Assembly: GCA_013298075.1 (NCBI GenBank)
Contig: JAAFJG010000023.1
Location: 1 to 61,775, forward strand
Reading direction: 5' to 3'
Origin: Cytophagales bacterium
GTDB lineage: Bacteria; Bacteroidota; Bacteroidia; Cytophagales; Microscillaceae
Length of the DNA stretch: 61,775 nt
Of this stretch, positions 43,868 to 52,593 are shown one piece after another. The notes beneath the pieces were generated by a model. That model was not told where the DNA came from. It was given only the letters and a program-made list of their open reading frames with translations, and did no database searches. Every line of letters starts with the position of its first letter. The first letter of the stretch is position 1. Made by a program: the position numbers and the translations under genes.

Positions 43868-43923
43868 TTTGTTGTAAATCATTAAAAAAATATTTATCTT
43901 TGCAAAAAAAGATAAATATTTTT
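43868..43923 (+). promoter_or_regulatory. Promoter and 16 bp inverted repeat upstream of the DUF262/AAA operon
   Basis: TATCTTTG (43895-43902) is a -7 box with TTTG at 43868-43871 (23-base gap). A perfect 16 bp inverted repeat overlaps it: AAAAATATTTATCTTT (43886-43901) and AAAGATAAATATTTTT (43908-43923), 6-base loop. Only 19 bases separate it from the ATG. It could be an operator overlapping the promoter or a 5' UTR hairpin. Confidence 0.6.
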
Positions 43924-43942
43924 AGAAAAAAACATCAAAGTA

Positions 43943-45037
43943 ATGAAATTAAAGGAAGACGAAAAAAAAATTGATATTGAAAAAATAAATATTAAACAAA
44001 AAATAATAACTTTAGATAAATTATTGAAAAAAATAAAAAATAAAGAAATTGATATTGAAATAAATAACAACAAAAATATTTTTTTTCAACACAAAGCAAA
44101 CTTGTGGACGATAAACATAAAAAGTCGATTTATCGAATCTTTGATTATCAAACAACCTGTTCCTGCTTTTTATTTTGATGCTATAAATGATAATAAATGG
44201 CAAATTATAGATGGATTGCAAAGGCTTATAACGATAACGGATTTTTTGAATAATGAATTTTCTCTGACAAAATTATCTTATTTTGGAGAAGAAATTGAAG
44301 GTAAAAAATATGAAGATTTACCTCGTTGGGCAGAAAGAAATATAGACGAATACGAAATAAATGTTTACTTAATTGAACCTCCCACGCCACCAGAAGTAAA
44401 ATATAAACTATTTAATGCTATCAATTCGACTTCTTTCATCTTAGAAAAGCAAGAAATTCGCCACGCTCTTAACTATGGAAAACCTACACAATGTTTGAAT
44501 AAATTAGCAGAGTTTTCGATGTTTAAAAATCTAATTCCGTTATCTCCCAAAAGAATAGATAGAATGGAAGACAAAGAATTTGCACTTCGATATGTATGTT
44601 TTAGAATAACAAATTATGAGGATTATAAGCCTGACATGACAGACTTTTTAGACGATTCGATGACAAAAATAAATACAATTACTGACGAATTTTTAAATCA
44701 ATATATAGATGAATTTGGAGAAGCATTATTTACATTACATACTATTTTTGGAGAAAATTGCTTTAAAAAAAATATGATTGGATTAGAGAGTGATGAATTT
44801 ACGCAGATATTATATGAAATTTGGGTACACGCTTTTGCTATTATTTCACAAGAAGAAAGAGATTTTTTAAAAAATAAAAAAAATAAAGTTATCACTGAAA
44901 CCAAAAAATTAAAAGACAATATTGAATTTATAGAATCTATCAACAATAACAAAGCGTATAATCTTGGCTCATTAAAATTTCGTTTTAAAACCATTGAAAA
45001 TTTTGTAAAAAATTTATTAAAACAAATACAAAAATGA
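43943..45037 (+). CDS. DUF262-domain protein, first gene of a candidate defence operon
   Basis: 364 residues. The N-terminal half is DUF262 (GmrSD/ParB-like fold): LDKLLKKIK, the IIDGLQRLITI motif (residues 88-98; usual DGQQR, here DGLQR), FNAINSTS, and LEKQEIRHALNYG. DUF262 proteins bind nucleotides or act as nucleases in modification-dependent restriction and other anti-phage systems. The DUF1524/HNH C-terminal domain usual in GmrSD is absent; the C-terminus (residues 240-364) is helical. Its stop overlaps the start of the AAA gene (ATGA), so the products are probably made in fixed ratio. Confidence 0.82.
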   Translation: MKLKEDEKKIDIEKINIKQKIITLDKLLKKIKNKEIDIEINNNKNIFFQHKANLWTINIKSRFIESLIIKQPVPAFYFDAINDNKWQIIDGLQRLITITDFLNNEFSLTKLSYFGEEIEGKKYEDLPRWAERNIDEYEINVYLIEPPTPPEVKYKLFNAINSTSFILEKQEIRHALNYGKPTQCLNKLAEFSMFKNLIPLSPKRIDRMEDKEFALRYVCFRITNYEDYKPDMTDFLDDSMTKINTITDEFLNQYIDEFGEALFTLHTIFGENCFKKNMIGLESDEFTQILYEIWVHAFAIISQEERDFLKNKKNKVITETKKLKDNIEFIESINNNKAYNLGSLKFRFKTIENFVKNLLKQIQK

Positions 45038-46155
45038 TAAAAAATATTAAAATAAAAAATTTTAAATCGCTTCAAAATTTAACGATTGCTTGCGAAAATC
45101 TAAATTTATTGACAGGTATAAATGGCGTAGGAAAATCATCTTTTATTCAATCTTTATTGATTTTAAGACAATCTTACCAAAAGGAATATTTTGATACAAA
45201 AAATAAAAAAATTGCTTTGCAAGGTGCGTATGTTGATGTAGGAAATTTTGCCGATGCCATGTTTGATGAATACGATAAAAAAGAAAATTTTATTCAATTT
45301 GAAATTATATTTGATAAAATTGTCGCAAATTGGCAAACCAACATAGATTACACAGACAATAAAGAAAATAATGATTTGTCTATTTCTACCAAAAATGTAG
45401 ATGAAAAAATATTTTCTGAAGCATTGTTTGCCAACAAAAAATTTCAATATATCAATACCGAAAGATTTGTTCCCAAAGATAGAATTGATGGTAATATGAA
45501 TAAAGTAAACGACAAAGATTTTGGAATTGATGGAAGATTTGCTTTGCAATATTTTATAGAAAATGCTACAAAAAATATCAATATCAAAGAATTAGCCCAT
45601 CAAAATGAAAAACAAATACTTACTTTGGAAACACAAGTAAATGCTTGGTTAAACGAAATTAGTCCCAATGTAAAAGTAGAGGCGAAATATACAGATGCAA
45701 AGAAATCTTATATAGAACCTTTATTTTCTTACGGAATAAAAGGAGGAAAATATAAAGCAAAAAATATAGGTTTTGGAATTAGTTATGTTTTTTCGGTAAT
45801 TTTGGCATTGCTTACCGCAGAAAAAGGAGATTTGTTGGTGATAGAAAATCCCGAATCGCACTTGCACCCACGTGGTCAATCTAAATTGGCAGAATTGATG
45901 TGTTTAGCAGCACAAAATGGTGTTCAAATTTTTTGTGAAACACATTCAGACCATATTTTTTATGGTATGCGTATAGCAATTAAGGAAAATAAAATTGAGC
46001 ATCAAAAAGTAAATGTGTGTTATTTTGATAAAATAAAATCAGCCACAGACACAAAAATACATACTATCAAAATAAATAAAAATGGTAGAATGACAAATGA
46101 TATTCCTGATGGTTTTTTTGACCAATACGAAATAAATTTAGATAAATTATTATGA
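45034..46155 (+). CDS. AAA ATPase with DUF3696 (SMC/OLD-like)
   Basis: 373 residues. IKIKNFKSLQNLTI at the start and GINGVGKSS (Walker A, residues 28-36) are typical of SMC/RecF/OLD-type ATPases. LLVIENPESHLHPRGQSKL is the signature plus Walker B region, and IFCETHSDHIFYGMR contains the switch His. The C-terminus (KINKNGRMTNDIPDGFFDQY) is the DUF3696 domain found in defence-linked ATPases. It would act as ATP-dependent sensor or motor for the operon. It overlaps both neighbours by four bases (ATGA). Confidence 0.88.
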   Translation: MIKNIKIKNFKSLQNLTIACENLNLLTGINGVGKSSFIQSLLILRQSYQKEYFDTKNKKIALQGAYVDVGNFADAMFDEYDKKENFIQFEIIFDKIVANWQTNIDYTDNKENNDLSISTKNVDEKIFSEALFANKKFQYINTERFVPKDRIDGNMNKVNDKDFGIDGRFALQYFIENATKNINIKELAHQNEKQILTLETQVNAWLNEISPNVKVEAKYTDAKKSYIEPLFSYGIKGGKYKAKNIGFGISYVFSVILALLTAEKGDLLVIENPESHLHPRGQSKLAELMCLAAQNGVQIFCETHSDHIFYGMRIAIKENKIEHQKVNVCYFDKIKSATDTKIHTIKINKNGRMTNDIPDGFFDQYEINLDKLL

Positions 46156-47093
46156 TTTACAAAAAATATATTGTTTTTAATGAAATTTCCGCATTAAATT
46201 TGGAAGGAAATCAATCAAAGAAAAAAGAAATTCTTAATAGTTTCTATGATATTATTCTTTTGATACTTAAATTAGCAGGAAAACAAAAAGACAATACTGA
46301 TAAAAATAATTTTCAGAGAATATATTTTGAGGAGGATTTTTCAAGAGATATTTTTATTGTTGATGATAATTATGATGATGTAGAAAGACAAAGATTAAAA
46401 AAATTATTTACAGATTTTGATTTGCCTGCTGCTCCCGAATATCAATTTGAAAATAAAGAAGTAAAAGGTTTAGGATATGCTTGTCAAGAAAATTTACTTG
46501 CTATAAGTTTGAGTACAGACGAAAAATGGCTTACAACTACATTACAAATCGATGAAATTAGCATCGATGCTGCTACTAATTTAACTACACATAAAAAAGA
46601 AGTAAGAAATATCGCCACAAAACAAAATTTGATAGAAATAGTAGAGGGATTTTCTCATGATTTTTATGAAAATTGTTACAAAGATAAGATATATTTTCAG
46701 GCTGATAATACTGATAAAAAAAGCCAAAATTTTGAGCATAATTTATTACCACTTCATCATATTTCTACTTGTTATCTTACTTGTGTTGAGTTATATGAAC
46801 AAAAAAATGGTAAAATTACTTTACATTCAAAATACTATAATAATCCAACTCCCATAAAAAAAATGGCAGAAATAGTAGCGTATTTGAATGGGTATAAATT
46901 TGAAAATAAAATTTCTAAACTAAATAATAGAGATATTTATTCGCACCAGGATTCTAATTATTTTATTGCCACTGACACTGAAAAAGGTGATTTTGAAATT
47001 CATAATAATAGCGGAGAACATCAAGGTGCAATTTCTTTAGATTGTGCCAAAAAAGAAGCATATAAGAAAAATCATAACATCAAACTCAAATAA
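46152..47093 (+). CDS. Unknown protein of the DUF262/AAA operon, colicin-RNase-like C-terminus
   Basis: 313 residues, no signal peptide, no family recognised for the first ~260. The last ~40 residues (YFIATDTEKGDFEIHNNSGE, then HQG) resemble the active-site segment of colicin E3 / S-type pyocin ribosomal RNases. In those the pattern is D-x-x-H-G-x-x-E followed by GxHxG; here Asp275 and Glu282 keep the spacing, Lys278 stands in for His, and His290 follows. This may be chance, but a toxic ribonuclease as effector would fit the operon. The start overlaps the AAA gene stop (ATGA). Confidence 0.78.
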   Translation: MIYKKYIVFNEISALNLEGNQSKKKEILNSFYDIILLILKLAGKQKDNTDKNNFQRIYFEEDFSRDIFIVDDNYDDVERQRLKKLFTDFDLPAAPEYQFENKEVKGLGYACQENLLAISLSTDEKWLTTTLQIDEISIDAATNLTTHKKEVRNIATKQNLIEIVEGFSHDFYENCYKDKIYFQADNTDKKSQNFEHNLLPLHHISTCYLTCVELYEQKNGKITLHSKYYNNPTPIKKMAEIVAYLNGYKFENKISKLNNRDIYSHQDSNYFIATDTEKGDFEIHNNSGEHQGAISLDCAKKEAYKKNHNIKLK

Positions 47094-47108
47094 AAAACCT
47101 CAAAAAAA

Positions 47109-47642
47109 ATGAAAACAAACAAAGAAATTAGTAAATTTTTAAGTTTAATTTTAAGACATCACCCTGAAAAAATTGGACTAAATTTAGATAAAAACGGTTG
47201 GGCAAATGTAGAAGAATTAATTCAAAAAATGAATCAAAATCATTGGCAAATCGATAGAAATATATTGAATGAAGTCGTTATTACCAACGATAAGCAACGG
47301 TTTATTTTTGATGAAACCAAAGAAAAAATAAGAGCAAATCAAGGTCATTCGATAGATATTGATTTGAATTTGCAACCTGTCGAACCACCTGAAATTTTAT
47401 ATCACGGAACGGCTACTAAATTCGTGGGTTCGATTAGAAATGAAGGAATAAAAAAGCAAAGTCGCCAACACGTACATTTATCTGAAAATATTGAAACGGC
47501 TACAAAAGTAGGTCAAAGGCACGGAAAAGTCGTTATTTTAAAAGTAAAAGCAAAAGAAATGCACAAAAAAGGCTTTGTTTTTTATTTATCAGAAAATAAT
47601 GTTTGGCTAACTGATAACGTAGAAAAAGAATTTATTTTGTAA
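47109..47642 (+). CDS. kptA: RNA 2'-phosphotransferase (KptA/Tpt1)
   Basis: 177 residues. KptA/Tpt1 transfers a 2'-phosphate from RNA to NAD+, giving ADP-ribose 1'',2''-cyclic phosphate. The N-terminal winged-helix part has SLILRHHPE (catalytic Arg-His) and NGWANVEELI. The C-terminal ADP-ribosyltransferase-like part has IRANQGHS, PPEILYHGT, and RQHVHLSEN. It starts 15 bases after the third gene of the DUF262/AAA operon and is probably co-transcribed. The bacterial role is unclear because bacteria lack the classic tRNA-splicing substrate; RNA repair or defence is a reasonable inference here. Confidence 0.93.
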   Translation: MKTNKEISKFLSLILRHHPEKIGLNLDKNGWANVEELIQKMNQNHWQIDRNILNEVVITNDKQRFIFDETKEKIRANQGHSIDIDLNLQPVEPPEILYHGTATKFVGSIRNEGIKKQSRQHVHLSENIETATKVGQRHGKVVILKVKAKEMHKKGFVFYLSENNVWLTDNVEKEFIL

Positions 47643-47701
47643 TCGAAATGAATTTATAAATTGATTATTGCTATAAATGATTATTTTTTATCATTTTTGA
47701 T

Positions 47702-47709
47702 TATCTTTG
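47702..47709 (+). promoter_or_regulatory. -7 box of the aminotransferase gene
   Basis: TATCTTTG, matching TAnnTTTG, 19 bases before the ATG at 47729; followed by GCAAAAAAAATTAAAA, the usual A-rich leader. No good -33 TTTG. Confidence 0.5.
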
Positions 47710-47728
47710 CAAAAAAAATTAAAACGTA

Positions 47729-48937
47729 ATGAAAGATACAAAAGAAATTATTGCAGAAAGAATCAATCGTTTGGCAGAATCTGAAACGATTGCTATGGCA
47801 AAAAAAGCAAGAGAAATTGCTGCATTAGGACACAGTGTTGTAAAACTTAATTTTGGTGAGCCTGATTTTAATACGCCTGAACACATAAAAGAAGCAGCCA
47901 AAAAAGCCATTGATGATAATTTTAGTTTTTATACGCCTGTCGCAGGAATTCCTGAATTAAGAAAAGCGATTGCCGAAAAATTAAAGCGTGATAATCAATT
48001 AGATTGGCAAGCAGAAAATATTATTGTTTCAACGGGGGCAAAACAAACGATTGCCAATGCTATTTTGACAATGATAAATCCGAGTGATGAAGTGATTGTT
48101 TTTGCACCTTATTGGGTTACATACAAAGAAATTATCAAATTAGCAGAAGGCAAAATGGTGATTATAGAAGCGGGAGTTGAAAATGGTTTTAAAGTCAGTC
48201 CTGAACAACTAAAAAATGCGATTACACCGCGTACAAAGGCTATTTTATATTCTTCTCCTTCTAATCCAACAGGTGCGGTTTATACACGCAAAGAGTTGGA
48301 AGCGTTGGCTGAAGTATTGATTCCACACGAAAATATTTATATTATTGCTGATGAAATTTATGAATATATTTCTTTTTTGAACGAACCATATTTTAGCATT
48401 GGCTCGATTGATGGACTCAAACAACGCACTATTACGGTCAATGGATATGCGAAAGGTTTTGCGATGACAGGCTGGCGAGTAGGTTATATGGCTGCTCCAA
48501 AATGGATAGTTGATGCGTGTGATAAATTACAAGGACAATTTACGTCTGCGACTTGCTCTATTGCTCAAAAAGCGGCTTTAGCAGCCACAGAAGGTAGTTT
48601 GGAATCGGTTAAAAAAATGACTGAAATTTATAAACATAGACGTGATTTGATGTTAGAAGAATTAAAACAAATTCCACATATCAAAACGTATATTCCTGAT
48701 GGGGCATTTTATATTTTTCCTGATGTAAGTGCTTATTTTGGTAAGAATTTTGGAGATAAAGTTATCAAAAATTCGGAAGATTTGTGTATGTATTTGATAG
48801 AAGAAATGCACGTGGCGTTGGTTTCGGGAGCGGCTTTTGGTATGGATAGTTGTATTCGAATTTCTTATGCTGCGTCTGATGAAAATTTGAAAGAAGCAGT
48901 GAAAAGAATTAAAGAAGGTTTAGCAAAATTGAAATAA
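47729..48937 (+). CDS. Class I/II aminotransferase (aspartate aminotransferase-like)
   Basis: 402 residues, fold-type I PLP enzyme. Recognisable segments: LNFGEPDFNTPEHIK near the N-terminus, TGAKQTIANAI, APYWVTYKEII, SSPSNPTGAVYTR (cofactor Asn), IIADEIYEYI (cofactor Asp), and NGYAKGFAMTGWRVGYMAAP with the PLP Lys. The C-terminus has GAAFGMDSCIRISYAAS (substrate-carboxylate Arg). It fits the class Ib aspartate/prephenate aminotransferase group, transferring an amino group between aspartate and 2-oxoglutarate. Not obviously linked to the upstream operon; it has its own -7 box. Confidence 0.93.
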   Translation: MKDTKEIIAERINRLAESETIAMAKKAREIAALGHSVVKLNFGEPDFNTPEHIKEAAKKAIDDNFSFYTPVAGIPELRKAIAEKLKRDNQLDWQAENIIVSTGAKQTIANAILTMINPSDEVIVFAPYWVTYKEIIKLAEGKMVIIEAGVENGFKVSPEQLKNAITPRTKAILYSSPSNPTGAVYTRKELEALAEVLIPHENIYIIADEIYEYISFLNEPYFSIGSIDGLKQRTITVNGYAKGFAMTGWRVGYMAAPKWIVDACDKLQGQFTSATCSIAQKAALAATEGSLESVKKMTEIYKHRRDLMLEELKQIPHIKTYIPDGAFYIFPDVSAYFGKNFGDKVIKNSEDLCMYLIEEMHVALVSGAAFGMDSCIRISYAASDENLKEAVKRIKEGLAKLK

Positions 48938-48996
48938 AAATTTGATTTGATTTTATATTTTAAAATTCTTACATTTATCTAATAGAAAATAAAAAA

Positions 48997-49325
48997 CGTT
49001 GGTTTATGGAATTTTTTGTAGACGAGTATGATTGGGTAATGATGCCTGATGTATATGGAATGAGTCAGTTTGCCGATAGCGGTTTAATGGCAACCAAACC
49101 TTATATTAGTGGTAGTAGTTATTTGATGAAAATAAGTGATTATAAAAAAGGAGAATAGTAAAATATATGGGGCGGATTATTTTGGAGATTTATGCATGAT
49201 GCATAAAGATTTATTTTTGCAAAATTCAAGATTAGGAATGTTGGTAATGAATTTTGATAAAATGCCAGAGGCAAAAACAACAAGCCCATTTAGATAATGC
49301 GATGCGTTTTTTAGATGGGCTTTAA
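48997..49325 (+). pseudogene. Broken duplicate of the photolyase-like gene 3' end
   Basis: About 330 bases closely matching the last ~110 codons of the intact gene downstream (50615-50942). Homology starts at CGTTGGTTTATGG and ends at the stop. It carries an in-frame TAG where the intact gene has a Trp codon (GGAGAATAG versus GGAGATTGG) and an extra base near GAGGCAAAAACAAC that shifts the frame. It is the remnant of a tandem copy, or of a duplication by recombination, lying just before the intact gene. The rest of the 48938-49469 gap is short AT-rich flank. Confidence 0.88.
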
Positions 49326-49469
49326 AATCAATTATTTTTTTGGATATAAAATCTTTTTTCAGGTCGATCAAAAGCAAAATACAATTCAATTCGTTTGTTA
49401 TTTTGAATATTTGTGATTATTTTTGCAAATTAAATTCAAAGATAAAAATCAATATTTTACTTTTTATAT

Positions 49470-50942
49470 ATGAATAACGTATCTATTTTATTTCCACATC
49501 AATTATTTGAGCAAAATATTCTTTTGTCAAAATGTGAAACCATTTATTTGGTCGAAGAATGGTTGTATTTTAAACAATATAATTTTCATAAACAGAAAAT
49601 TGCTTTGCATAGAGCAAGTATGAAATTTTATGAAACTTATCTGCAATCCAACCATAAAAAAGTGGTTTATATCGATTCTTTTGATGAATTATCTGATATA
49701 AGAAAATTAATTCCTTTTCTAAAAACAAAAGGCGTAAATACTATCGAATACATAGATACGACTGATAATTGGTTGGAAAATAGAATAAATACCTCTTGCA
49801 AAGAAAATAATATCGAAATAAATAAAAATCAAACGCCTTTATTTATCAATACACCCAAAGAAATTATTGCTTATTTTGCGAATAGAAAAAGAATGTTTCA
49901 AACAGATTTTTATAAACATCAACGAATAAGCAGAAATATATTAGTCGAAAATAAAAAACCTGTGGGCGAAAAATGGAGTTTTGACGATGAAAATCGATTA
50001 AAATACCCCAAAGGGAAAACGCCACCCAAAACAAATTTTTTAAAACCTAATTCATTTTATACAGAGGCAATCATTTATACCGAAAAATATTTTCCGACTA
50101 ATTATGGAACTCTAAACATCAATTTTATTTATCCTACTACTCACGAAGAAAGTAAAAAATGGTTGAATGATTTTTTTACATCGAGATTTTTATCGTTTGG
50201 GGAATATGAAGATGCTATTCTATCAAATGAAAATTTTTTGCATCATAGCATTTTGACACCTATGTTAAATATTGGTTTATTAACGCCTCAATTTATCATT
50301 GATGAAGCTTTGCAATATGCGGACAATCACGACATTCCTTTAAATTCTTTGGAAGGTTTTATACGACAAATCATAGGTTGGAGAGAATTTATCAAAGCGG
50401 TTTATGAATTGAAAGGAAGCGAACAACGAACAAAAAATTATTGGAATTTTACTCGAAAAATACCTGCAAGTTTTTGGAACGGTACCACAGGAATCGAGCC
50501 AATAGATATAACTATTAAAAAAATTTTGGAAACAGGTTATTGTCATCATATTGAACGGTTGATGGTAGTTGGTAATTTTATGTTATTATGCGAATTTGAC
50601 CCTGATGAAGTCTATCGTTGGTTTATGGAACTTTTTATAGATGGGTATGATTGGGTGATGGTGCCTAATGTGTACGGAATGAGCCAATTTGCCGATGGCG
50701 GTTTGATGGCAACCAAACCTTACATCAGTGGTAGTAATTATTTGATAAAAATGAGTGATTATAAAAAAGGAGATTGGCAAAATATATGGGACGGATTATT
50801 TTGGAAATTTATGCACACGCATAGAGATTTCTTTTTGCAAAATCCAAGATTGGGAATGTTGGTAATGAATTTTGATAAAATGCCAGACGCAAAACAACAA
50901 GCACATTTAGATAATGCGAGGCGTTTTTTGGATAGACTTTAA
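49470..50942 (+). CDS. Photolyase/cryptochrome-like protein of the FeS-BCP type, cluster cysteines apparently missing
   Basis: 490 residues. The N-terminal Rossmann part (VSILFPHQLFEQN...LVEEWLYFKQYNFHKQK) and the C-terminal FAD-binding helices (EGFIRQIIGWREFIK, HHIERLMVVGNFMLL, GYDWVMVPNVYGMSQFADGG, YISGSNYLIKMSDY) match the prokaryotic (6-4) photolyase/CryB family. Those proteins use four Cys to hold a [4Fe-4S] cluster, with a Cys pair right after the SDY motif; here the sequence is SDYKKGDWQNIWDGLFW, shortened and without Cys. It probably repairs UV lesions or senses light without the cluster. A broken copy of its 3' end lies upstream. Confidence 0.85.
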   Translation: MNNVSILFPHQLFEQNILLSKCETIYLVEEWLYFKQYNFHKQKIALHRASMKFYETYLQSNHKKVVYIDSFDELSDIRKLIPFLKTKGVNTIEYIDTTDNWLENRINTSCKENNIEINKNQTPLFINTPKEIIAYFANRKRMFQTDFYKHQRISRNILVENKKPVGEKWSFDDENRLKYPKGKTPPKTNFLKPNSFYTEAIIYTEKYFPTNYGTLNINFIYPTTHEESKKWLNDFFTSRFLSFGEYEDAILSNENFLHHSILTPMLNIGLLTPQFIIDEALQYADNHDIPLNSLEGFIRQIIGWREFIKAVYELKGSEQRTKNYWNFTRKIPASFWNGTTGIEPIDITIKKILETGYCHHIERLMVVGNFMLLCEFDPDEVYRWFMELFIDGYDWVMVPNVYGMSQFADGGLMATKPYISGSNYLIKMSDYKKGDWQNIWDGLFWKFMHTHRDFFLQNPRLGMLVMNFDKMPDAKQQAHLDNARRFLDRL

Positions 50943-50954
50943 GATTTATCATTA

Positions 50955-51085
50955 GAGTTTTTTAAATGGTAACCAAAAATTGACAAAAATCATTAAAAAT
51001 TCAAGAAAAAAGAAAAAAAATCCGTATTAATCCGCTAAATCCGTGTTATCTGTGTGCTAAAATCTCTTTCATTTAAAAAATACTA
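50955..51085. repeat. 131 bp repeat, copy 2
   Basis: Starts GAGTTTTTTAAATGG and ends CATTTAAAAAATACTA. Nearly identical to 8407-8537, with the same terminal inverted repeats and core CCGCTAAATCCGTGTTATCT. It lies between the photolyase stop and the stop codon of the convergent UbiA gene, ending directly at the latter. Confidence 0.75.
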
Positions 51086-51952
51086 TTAAAACCATAAAAA
51101 CCCCATTCCATAAAAAAAGATATTCATTCCGAAGGCAGAAAATAAATTAAGTCGCATTGTATTTTTGAAATTAGCATTATTTTCATCTTGAATACTGCTA
51201 TAAAACCAATATAAAAAGAAAATAACAGAAGGCAACAAACTTAACATAAAAAAATTTGCCACATAAAAATTAAAATATTTCCAAAAAAACAAAAAATATG
51301 CTCCACCAACTCCACCAAAAATCAATAAAGTAAACAAAAATGTACCTTTAATGCCTAATAAAATACTAATCGTTTTATCACCTCGTTTCGAATCTTCTTT
51401 ATGTTGATAAATTTGGGTCATCGGATACGAACCTAACAATAAAGCAGAACTCAAAAGTCCTGCAAATATTACTTTATTATCCATCAAAACGTTCAAATCG
51501 TTGTTTAATCCAACTACACTTATCCACAAAGTAAACGCTCCTTGAAAAAATCCCACGGTCAAAAGTCCTAAAAAAGCATATTTTTTAAGTCGAATAATAG
51601 GGTGACTATATGCTTTTGAAGCCAAACCATACACCAAAACTCCGATAAAAAAATAAATATTTACTAAAAAACTAAGTAATAATGCAACAATATCTAACAA
51701 CAAAGAAATAAAATAAAGTTCTTTGCTGACAGGTGGTGGTTTTTCGAGTCCGCCAATACTTTCTTCATCTTTATCAAAATAAGAATTAAAACCATTGCTG
51801 GCAGGATAAACTAAAATATGCCAAATAAAAAAAATCAATAGAAAACGCCAAATTTCAGGTTTTGATGCAATCGCAAAAGCAAAACCAAAAACAGGCATCA
51901 AAAAAAATGAAAACGGAAAACGCAAATGTAATAAGGTCGATTTTGAAATCAT
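51086..51952 (-). CDS. UbiA-family prenyltransferase
   Basis: 288 residues from the ATG at 51952 (a TTG two codons earlier is less likely). Eight or nine transmembrane helices. NGFNSYFDKDEESIGG is the first polyprenyl-diphosphate-binding Asp motif (NxxxxxxDxDxD-like), and QIYQHKEDSKRGDKTISILL is the second. Members attach prenyl chains to aromatic or other acceptors; the acceptor here cannot be told. It follows the HD hydrolase gene by 12 bases and is probably in the same transcript. Confidence 0.85.
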   Translation of the reverse strand: MISKSTLLHLRFPFSFFLMPVFGFAFAIASKPEIWRFLLIFFIWHILVYPASNGFNSYFDKDEESIGGLEKPPPVSKELYFISLLLDIVALLLSFLVNIYFFIGVLVYGLASKAYSHPIIRLKKYAFLGLLTVGFFQGAFTLWISVVGLNNDLNVLMDNKVIFAGLLSSALLLGSYPMTQIYQHKEDSKRGDKTISILLGIKGTFLFTLLIFGGVGGAYFLFFWKYFNFYVANFFMLSLLPSVIFFLYWFYSSIQDENNANFKNTMRLNLFSAFGMNIFFYGMGFLWF

Positions 51953-51964
51953 TATCAAAAATAG

Positions 51965-52507
51965 TTAGAAATAATTAGCGTAATCATTGATTTTTTTTTG
52001 CAAACGTTCTTCCGCATACGAACAAAAACCTTGCAATGTATCCAAAATAAGTTGCCCTTCTTTTTGATAATATTTTCGTTTTTCGGTTGTCCAATATACA
52101 GGCGGAATAAATAAATTGTCAATTCTATCACATATTTTTACGATTCGAACTTCTCTTGGTTGCAATAAAATTCGTTGTAAACTATCCATCATCTGCTGTT
52201 CTTTGGGCAAAGTTTCGTTTTTTGTCAATGCCAATACGCCATCAGCCACTTTTTTTCCAAAAGAAACCTCAATTTCGTCATATTTAATATCAGTATCCTC
52301 GATTGTATCGTGCAATAACCCACATTGTATCGCAAAATCAATATCCAAATCTGCCTCAGGCGTATGCAAAATGGCAGAAGCAACTTCCATAGTTACGGCT
52401 GCTAAATGTTTGAGATAAGGAATATCCATTCCGGGTATTTTTTGAGTACCGTGTGCTTTTGCGGCAAACGAAATAGTTTGTCTATATATTTCTTCGTTCC
52501 AGAACAT
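51965..52507 (-). CDS. HD-domain hydrolase (SpoT/MESH1-like)
   Basis: 180 residues from the ATG at 52507; an in-frame GTG ten codons upstream is possible. The HD motif is in CGLLHDTIEDT, preceded by YLKHLAAVTMEVAS and followed by FGKKVADGVLALTKNE and VRIVKICDRIDN. This order (H...HD...ED...D) is that of the hydrolase domain of RelA/SpoT proteins and small alarmone hydrolases such as MESH1, which degrade (p)ppGpp. No synthetase domain is present. Probably cytoplasmic and co-transcribed with the UbiA gene. Confidence 0.88.
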   Translation of the reverse strand: MFWNEEIYRQTISFAAKAHGTQKIPGMDIPYLKHLAAVTMEVASAILHTPEADLDIDFAIQCGLLHDTIEDTDIKYDEIEVSFGKKVADGVLALTKNETLPKEQQMMDSLQRILLQPREVRIVKICDRIDNLFIPPVYWTTEKRKYYQKEGQLILDTLQGFCSYAEERLQKKINDYANYF

Positions 52508-52593
52508 AATTTTAAGTTTTATTTGATTTTTTTTCACACAAAAATAATCTTTTTTTATGAAAATTACAATTTTTTTGAGTGAAAAGTATATTT

